In this document: one piece after another, positions 55,556 through 61,692 of the stretch | Layout: each line of letters starts with the position of its first letter | Numbering within the stretch: the stretch's first letter is position 1 | Translations under genes and position numbers: made by a program | The notes under the pieces: model-generated | What the model was told of the DNA's origin: nothing | Database searches by the model: none | Seen by the model: the letters and a program-made list of their open reading frames with translations, nothing else | Source of the DNA: Streptomyces galbus | Lineage (GTDB): Bacteria; Actinomycetota; Actinomycetes; Streptomycetales; Streptomycetaceae | Direction of reading: 5' to 3' | NCBI RefSeq assembly: GCF_005280195.1 | Contig: NZ_SZPR01000027.1 | Location: 86,812 to 150,811 of the forward strand | DNA: 64,000 nucleotides

Positions 55556-56396
55556 CCGGCGAGCACGCTCCCTGTCGTCCTGTTATGTCGACCACCACAA
55601 CTGTAGCTGTGGACCACTCACGCGAGTAGATGGACGAAGCGCCGACGATCAGTCCGCTGCCAAGCGCGGTACAACTTTCCCTACTTGATCAAGGCGGCTC
55701 GCTCCGCTCACCGCGCGCGGCCCGGCCCCCGGCCGGGCCTGCGCTCCTGTCTCCGCCCCGCTCCAGCCCGGCCGGCGCCCATGCCGCGCTCACAGCAATC
55801 AGCCGCCTCAGGCAAGAGAAAGGGGTACGTCGTGGCTGGGGCGGCCGGCTCCGCGATTTGAGGCAGCCACTTCGGCGCGAGCCTCGAAGATCATGGCCCC
55901 AACGTCGTGCTTTACCGGGCAGGTCCACAGACTGCCCGACGCGCCGGAAGCTTACGGGACCATGATCACTCGCGCCGAAGCAGCTCCAGCCCAAAATCGC
56001 TCCACCGACCTCTCGACCACGCACAAGTCGTCGGCGCAGAGACGTGGTTGGCCGTTGGCGATCAAGGTGCCCGGAGCGTTACAGTCGCCTTGCGCAGCGC
56101 CCGCCGGAGACAACGTCAGGGTGCGCCCACCAAGAGCATCCCGCCACGGCGGAGGACCGCCAACCTTCGATCGCGCTCTTGATGCGAGGGGGTTCGGGGA
56201 CCGGCCCGGACCCCCTCAGCCATGCCTCGCACGTCCGATCACGTGCCAGTCGGGCAGGGACTCACGGCGGGCAGGGTACGTGCCCTTGACTGGGTCATTG
56301 AGACTCCACCGACCTCAGTCTTCAAACCCTCAACGCTAAGCCCCCCAGAGCCCACCACACCGACTGAAAACCAGGCCCGGGCAAATATTCGGCACC
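55556..56396. other. Non-coding GC-rich stretch at backbone/cargo border
   Basis: About 840 nt with no convincing gene. It contains the hairpin GGCCCGGCC-CCC-GGCCGGGCC (55719-55739) and several other GC-rich dyads up to about 55,830. It could hold the transfer locus (clt) or an origin of the element, since those cis sites are non-coding. From about 56,300 rightward the base composition falls. Confidence 0.45.
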
Positions 56397-57260
56397 TTAT
56401 CTCCGCGCGTTCCCGTGTGACCACCTCTGCCGAATCAATGGTTGCAAAGCAAGGTAGGACCGATAAGCGTCTCTGGGAGATGTCCCGTCTACCCTGGAAC
56501 GGAAAAGATCGAAAGCGCTTCGCATTAGAACTTTGTCAGCACTCCATGCGCCAACAAGAATCCTGTTCTGTACCCATTTTTCGACCGTCGCCTTGTAGAG
56601 CATCAAATTGAACTCACGCACAGCACTAGTACATATGAGGGCGATTTTTTGTAGGTGGGCGAAATCCAATACGATCTGTGTCGTTTCCTCCCTACTCCTC
56701 AAGCCCAACGCTTTAGCATTTCCTCGACTTAGCACGCCATGCGAATGCACACTCGCATGGCGAATATGGCACACAACGTCGAAATTATTAAGAGCAATCG
56801 CAAGGGAACTGTGCGGCTGCCACGAAAAACCCAGAAGAGAGCCACTTCTCTTCTTGATTTCAGACTCACTGGCAAAGCTAACGCCTTCAAACAATCCCAT
56901 TCCCAACTTGCTGGGCCCGTAGTAGTCCACCGCCCCTAGGGCAATCAGCTGGTCAGCGACCTTCTCTCTAACGAGGGGACAGGTATTTATTAGCCCCAAG
57001 AAGATGGATCTGAAGTAGGATTCTGTCCCCGTCACAATTCCCAGCGCCAGCAGCCTGCCGAGGGTGTCGTTCTTTGCGAGGGCATCAGGGAGCCCAAGGC
57101 GCAGCACGTCACTCAGGTTTCCATAGAATGCATCAATAGGGCTATCACCGGTCTCAGACTTCACGCAGCACGCCGAAAACTCTGCGTTTGTGGTCTCGGG
57201 TGGCAGATTAACCCTCTCCCAGGCCGCCGAAACGGAGTTAACGTTGTGCTTTTTAGACAC
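56397..57260 (-). CDS. HEPN-type predicted RNase, partner of the ATPase
   Basis: 287 aa, mostly helical. The segment HIRHASVHSHGVL (165-177) carries the HEPN signature R167-x4-H172, the catalytic pair of metal-independent HEPN RNases, in the usual context (R-x-x-x-V-H followed by a Gly turn). Residues 70-95 (LGIVTGTESYFRSIFLGLI) match the first conserved HEPN helix. The GTG start (GTGTCTAA) overlaps the ATPase stop by 8 nt, so translation is coupled. G+C is visibly lower than the chromosome. Domain identity is by motif only; no family name can be assigned. Confidence 0.75.
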   Translation of the reverse strand: MSKKHNVNSVSAAWERVNLPPETTNAEFSACCVKSETGDSPIDAFYGNLSDVLRLGLPDALAKNDTLGRLLALGIVTGTESYFRSIFLGLINTCPLVREKVADQLIALGAVDYYGPSKLGMGLFEGVSFASESEIKKRSGSLLGFSWQPHSSLAIALNNFDVVCHIRHASVHSHGVLSRGNAKALGLRSREETTQIVLDFAHLQKIALICTSAVREFNLMLYKATVEKWVQNRILVGAWSADKVLMRSAFDLFRSRVDGTSPRDAYRSYLALQPLIRQRWSHGNARR

Positions 57261-58944
57261 TTACGAACTCCTCAGCGTAGCGCTTAATTCGCTTAGCCCA
57301 CACCGGACCAATATGCGGCACTCGGCGAATCTGTACATTCTCCTCGTCGAGCAAAATGTCATTCACGGTACGAATCTCGGTATACTTGAGCAGTCCGTCG
57401 CGCTTTTTCTTCGTCAGAGGCAGATTCTCAATCGGAGCCTTGAGTAGCTCTTCGTAAATTGACGCCGTTCTCAACTGGCGACCGCACTTCATACAGAACT
57501 GTGCGTCCTCGGAGTAGCGTGGCGCGCCACAATTTTGACATGGAAGTAGGTCCAGAGTGCACCTATCCTCGTAGTCTGCACCCAGAACATTAGTGGGTTG
57601 TAGCCGCGAGAAGGCGTGCGCGTCGCGAGTAACTAGAGCAGAAATGATGTCCGTAACAGAGAATGCCCTGCCCAGACTGAGCGCATTTCCTTCAATCAGG
57701 ATCGCATAGTGGAGCGTGTATCGATGGAACACACCTTTCACACCCCGCGATACCGTGTGGGCATCGCGCAGAATGCCAGCATATTCCAGCATGGCGACCA
57801 TGCGGGTTAGCTTTGCATCCATGGGCTCATGGAAAGCGATAACTGTTGCTCTAGAGCGATCACGTCTGGCTGCGTTGAAGATTTGCAGCTGCCGAACGGA
57901 ACCCGCTTCCAACTCCTGCCCGAACTCTACGAAGTGTCTGTATCGAGGAAGCTTACCGGCGAGGGTGCTAAAGATTTGGCGGACAGAGGCAGCATGGTCG
58001 GAAATTGCAACCTCAGCCATTTTCCGCGTAGGGTTATGGCTTTCATCCTCTTCAACTCCTAGTAGCTGCGAAAGCATGACTAGGAAACCGCGCGGCAATC
58101 CGAAGGAGGCCAGAGCGAGGTAATCAACCAGCTCCTCGCGCCCCTTTAGCCTTTTCAAATGAGAGGGCGGAATTCGGCGGTTTACGATCTCGCGCATGAC
58201 TTCGAGGTAGCCGTCTTCATCCGGACGAAGCCAGGACTCGACGAGTTCGGCCTCATGTCCGACATGGAAATTCGGCGAGTAGCTTGTGATGCCTGGATAA
58301 ACGGCGGCCTTCGCCGATACTGTCCGCGACCGAAGTTCTCGGAAGATTTCGAAGAATTCCCGTTGCTGGTCTGGCGAAAAAGCATGTGCCGCATCGTCTA
58401 GGAGTAGGACACATCTTTTCATGCCACTAACCTGCGTCCACGATTCCAGGGCATGTAGAAGCTCGGTCGGCGTAGTGTAGACGTCAGGGATAGAGTCTGC
58501 AGTTCCTGCTTCTAGTGCCTTGATATACGCTTGGGCGTCTGCTGTCAGCTCCTCTAGCGTATGGGGGATTGCTCGTTCGCCCTCTATTAGGGCTTCCTTA
58601 ACGCCAACGGCAATCTTGAGTAGAACCCATTGGCGAAACAATTGCAGAGCGTTCGCCGATTTATGAAACAGAGGCTCCAACGCTAGGGACCTACTGTAAT
58701 TAACGTAGACGCCGAGATGGGTCCCTTCCTCCTGGAGCTCGAAGTAGGCGCGGCGCAGCAGGGTGGATTTCCCGCAACCTCGCGGGCCGATGAGCAGTTT
58801 CGCGCCTGGCCCTTTGAGCTTTGCAAGGATGGCTCTATCTGCTTTTGTCGATGCCGTCCACGCCGCTAGTTCACCCTTAGAGAGGTACTCGGCGCGCTCT
58901 TCGAAGACATTAGCCGTCAGGGGCTCGATCGGGGTGTTTGCCAT
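57253..58944 (-). CDS. P-loop (AAA/STAND-like) ATPase with zinc ribbon and C-terminal HhH domain
   Basis: 563 aa. Walker A is GPRGCGKST (53-61) and Walker B CVLLLDDAAH (178-187), of the ORC/CDC6-like AAA class. The middle is a helical sensor region with a winged-helix-like segment. Cys469/Cys472 and Cys484/Cys487 form a zinc ribbon (CQNCG, CMKCG). The last 55 residues (LTKKKRDGLLKYTEIRTVNDIL...VPHIGPVWAKRI) match the helix-hairpin-helix pattern of RNA polymerase alpha C-terminal domains. It is the first gene of a two-gene operon with the HEPN protein. The likely role is sensing an invader and licensing the HEPN nuclease, by analogy with ATPase-HEPN systems. Confidence 0.85.
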   Translation of the reverse strand: MANTPIEPLTANVFEERAEYLSKGELAAWTASTKADRAILAKLKGPGAKLLIGPRGCGKSTLLRRAYFELQEEGTHLGVYVNYSRSLALEPLFHKSANALQLFRQWVLLKIAVGVKEALIEGERAIPHTLEELTADAQAYIKALEAGTADSIPDVYTTPTELLHALESWTQVSGMKRCVLLLDDAAHAFSPDQQREFFEIFRELRSRTVSAKAAVYPGITSYSPNFHVGHEAELVESWLRPDEDGYLEVMREIVNRRIPPSHLKRLKGREELVDYLALASFGLPRGFLVMLSQLLGVEEDESHNPTRKMAEVAISDHAASVRQIFSTLAGKLPRYRHFVEFGQELEAGSVRQLQIFNAARRDRSRATVIAFHEPMDAKLTRMVAMLEYAGILRDAHTVSRGVKGVFHRYTLHYAILIEGNALSLGRAFSVTDIISALVTRDAHAFSRLQPTNVLGADYEDRCTLDLLPCQNCGAPRYSEDAQFCMKCGRQLRTASIYEELLKAPIENLPLTKKKRDGLLKYTEIRTVNDILLDEENVQIRRVPHIGPVWAKRIKRYAEEFVSV

Positions 58945-59616
58945 TCCTTGCCCACGGGTAGATTATGAGTTTTCCGCTACTAGCTCACTGTGTGTCTACG
59001 CTCGGGACCTACGAAGGAAGGGCCCCATGCGCCGCCCACAGATGGAAACTATCTCCCACTCTGGGTGCAGGACGCAATGACACTGACGAGCAAATAAAAG
59101 GCGACAGGCGCGCCAGCTCTGACGACGACGCCAGCGCACAAGGCCGCCTGATCCCTGGCTGAGTGACCGCAGCCCGAGCAGCGCTGGCATCGTCCGTGCA
59201 ACAGGGCGTATGCGGAGGGCGGCGACGCCGTGTGACGCGATGCGACGCTCCACAGGCCGTTGATGCTGTCCAGTCCACAGGGTCATTAGCGCACAAGTCC
59301 ACCACTCGGCGCAGCTAGGTTGGGCGAATCAAGCAGTCGCGGCCGACGCAGTCGTGTGCACTCGTATGTGCACCGGACGCGCACCAAACAGAGCGGAGAG
59401 CAGCGGGGAACCACGGCGAAGGCGGCCAGCTCCGGCGAGGCCGTATCAGAGCCGTTCGACCAGGTCAGCGCCTAATCCGGTCCCGAGAACTCGCAGCTTC
59501 CCAAGCTGCGGGCCTCGACGCCGCCGGCGCAGGCCAGCTTTGTAGCTTGGTCGGGGCGGAGCGCAGTGCGGTCGAAACCCCATGCTTGGCGTGGCGCTTC
59601 GCACTAGTCTCCGACC
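58945..59616. other. Intergenic region of cargo, with tRNA-Gly-like anticodon arm
   Basis: About 670 nt, no supported gene. It should contain the ATPase-HEPN promoter (leftward) and the DUF4145 promoter (rightward). GCAGC-TTCCCAA-GCTGC (59493-59509) looks like the anticodon arm of a tRNA-Gly(CCC), but no acceptor or T-arm surrounds it. Confidence 0.5.
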
Positions 59617-60312
59617 ATGGCGAGCACGACATGCGGATGGTGTGGACGGTTGGCTCACATGAGGCCGGTTGGGAGTTCCGAGGTGATCCCCGACCACAAC
59701 AGCCGTCTCAACGTAGGGTTCGAGACCTATCAGTGTGCCAACTGCCGTCGTCTGGTGCTCGCTTACGGGTGGACAGACTTCCAGCCTACGAACGATTGGG
59801 ACGAGGCCCCCTCCGATCTCTGGAACCACCCCCAAGCCCGGGAGCCACGATGGCTTCCTCCCGCGATGTCCAACAGGACGTTCCCGGATGTACCCGCAGA
59901 CGTCGAGTCGCTCGCAGTTGAAGCGCACGACTGCCTGGCGATCAAGGCGGACCGAGCCGCCGTCACACTTGCGCGGGCCGTGGTCGAGGCATCCGCGAAG
60001 AAAAAGGGGATCACCAAAGGGAACCTGATCGCGAAGATTGATGAGCTTCACAAGCAGGGGCTACTGCGCGGGCACATCAAGGAAGCAGCCCACGAAGTGC
60101 GCTTCGGCGGTAACGAGACGGCTCATGGCGATCTCACCCCAATTGATCACGAGATGGCCGAAGAGATCTTGACGCTCATGGATGAAGTGCTCAACGATCT
60201 GTTTCAGTCACCAGCTCGCGTTACACGTGCCCAGCAGCGGCGCCTAGAGCGTTCCCAGGCGCTCTCGGGGCCGGCTAACGCCGCTGCGCCAGAGGGAAAA
60301 CCGAATAGCTGA
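59617..60312 (+). CDS. DUF4145 domain protein
   Basis: 231 aa. The N-terminal zinc ribbon has CGWCGR (6-11) and a second pair CANC in FETYQCANCRRLVLAYG. The DUF4145 helical domain (about 90-200) reads DRAAVTLARAVVEASAKKKGI ... IKEAAHEVRFGGNETAHGD, ending in the R...N-E-x-A-H pattern of the HEPN clan. DUF4145 proteins are frequent in restriction and defence islands, often as accessory RNA- or protein-binding modules. G+C is intermediate. It stands alone between two copies of a 14-bp repeat. Confidence 0.85.
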   Translation: MASTTCGWCGRLAHMRPVGSSEVIPDHNSRLNVGFETYQCANCRRLVLAYGWTDFQPTNDWDEAPSDLWNHPQAREPRWLPPAMSNRTFPDVPADVESLAVEAHDCLAIKADRAAVTLARAVVEASAKKKGITKGNLIAKIDELHKQGLLRGHIKEAAHEVRFGGNETAHGDLTPIDHEMAEEILTLMDEVLNDLFQSPARVTRAQQRRLERSQALSGPANAAAPEGKPNS

Positions 60313-60730
60313 AGTTACGTTGGCGTGCTCACAACGGCACCCACACGTCGGCGAGAGACGACATCGAGTGAGTGTCCAACTGCGTGACAACGCCGCAGAA
60401 CGCTGGCGGACAACCACGTACGCCTGTGGACCATCACAGCAACTCAGCGGGCCACGACCCCAAGGCCGAGCCCCCGTCCAAGTTGCTTCGGGACGAAGAG
60501 GTCGTGCCAGGACCATGCCAGATCCTGCGGGGAACCACGGGGAATGACAGGGACCAGGCCGCCGGTCAGCCAGGCCCCGGGGCCGCTCCACCGCAGGTCA
60601 GCTCAGCAACCACCCATAGAGAACCCAAGCTTCCCAAGCTGATTGCCGTGGGCGCAGGGCCGGACAACTGTCACAACCCAAAGATGCAAACTGGCGCTCC
60701 TGCTCGCCGTGGCCACGTCAGAATCGGTTC
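60313..60730. other. Non-coding stretch
   Basis: About 420 nt; the open frames here look like random Pro/Gly/Gln-rich translation. It contains the second copy of AGCTTCCCAAGCTG (60628-60641). Confidence 0.4.
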
Positions 60731-61107
60731 ATGGGGCGTTGCGTTGGTGTGACACGGCAAGGGCAAGCATGCCGTAATGCTGCGGGCTGGAACGGCTTCT
60801 GCCACCTACACGGCGGTGCCAGGCGAAGTCGGGCACCCAGGCTCCGCCGGCCTCCAGCACCCGCAGGCGTGACGCACGGTTTGGGGCCTCAGCGCCTGAG
60901 GCGACGGGCAGGCTGGATGTGGAGACTGCGGTATCTCTGCGTGAGCTGGTTCGAAGTGCTGTGCAGCGCTATCGGTCGGCTCCGGCGACGTTAGAGACTG
61001 GGGCGGAGCTTCGGCGGCTGGGCCGTCCCTGGGCCGTCCGAGGCCGCTCGACAGTGGCCAATGACGACCAAAGGCGACCACCAGGCGCACGACCCCACCG
61101 CTTCTGA
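60731..61107 (+). pseudogene. Frameshifted HGG-motif small protein
   Basis: The frame from ATG 60731 begins MGRCVGVTRQGQACRNAAG and reaches CHLHGGA, the Cys-rich C-x-G-x-x-C...C-x-x-H-G-G signature of a phage/element protein family. After the HGG it becomes Arg/Pro-rich and stops at 60994. The frame shifted by two reads on sensibly from about 60,830 (RRDARFGASAPEATGRLDVETAVSLREL) and gives a helical tail ending at 61107. A small indel in the run at about 60,826-60,840 would join them. A real short protein ending at 60994 is the alternative. Confidence 0.4.
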
Positions 61108-61285
61108 GCAGCAAAAACCCAGCTCACCAAGATCCCCGACAGGACCCAGGGCAAGAAGACAGGTCGTCCCTCCCCTTTGAGGCTTCGCCGCTCGTGGTGA
61201 CGTGGTGTCGCGTATTAGCTGAGTTTTGTGGGTTCATACGGTGGGCGGGAGTCTTCGCGTGCCAGCATGGTCGGTCCGGAGCTTC

Positions 61286-61678
61286 ATGACGGATCTTTCT
61301 CAGGGGTGGGTTGTGCAGGCTGCTGTGCGATGGCTGGTGGCGGTGGTGGGGTCGGCGCTGGCGTTCGCTGGGGTGGCGGTGCCGTGGGCGGTGCTGGTCA
61401 AGGGGGGTGATGATCCGTGGGATGTGATCGGTCCGGTGGCGGGTGTGGTGGCGGCGGGGGTGCTGGCGGCTCTGGGCTGGTGGGCGTCGCAGGCCGGCGG
61501 GGCCGGGACGCGCCGGGTGCGGCAGTCGGCCCGCGGCGGAGGCCGTATCCGGCAGACGGGCGGCAGCCAGGGTGCAGGGTCCGGGACACCGGGTGCCGTA
61601 GTGCGTGAGGACGTGCGGCAAAGGGCCCGCTCCGATGGTGCGGGGGACATCGATCAGGTCGGCGGGAACCGGGGCTGA
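61286..61678 (+). CDS. Small membrane protein paired with NB-ARC ATPase
   Basis: 130 aa from ATG 61286 (GGAG 4 nt before). Two transmembrane helices, VVQAAVRWLVAVVGSALAFAGVAVPWAVLV and WDVIGPVAGVVAAGVLAALGWWA, precede a Gly/Arg/Gln tail. The tail holds two copies of a short motif, GGRIRQTGG and GDIDQVGG, that recurs at the N-terminus of the next protein (GDVTQVAGD). The stop lies 14 nt before that gene, so they form an operon. A membrane-acting effector role is inferred. Confidence 0.7.
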   Translation: MTDLSQGWVVQAAVRWLVAVVGSALAFAGVAVPWAVLVKGGDDPWDVIGPVAGVVAAGVLAALGWWASQAGGAGTRRVRQSARGGGRIRQTGGSQGAGSGTPGAVVREDVRQRARSDGAGDIDQVGGNRG

Positions 61679-61692
61679 GGCAAGGGGCAGGT

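Noticed and set aside
55893..56339. A 148-codon plus-strand frame after the GntR-NUDIX gene.
   Set aside because: No ribosome site, no domain and random Pro/Arg/Ser-rich composition across a region of changing base composition.
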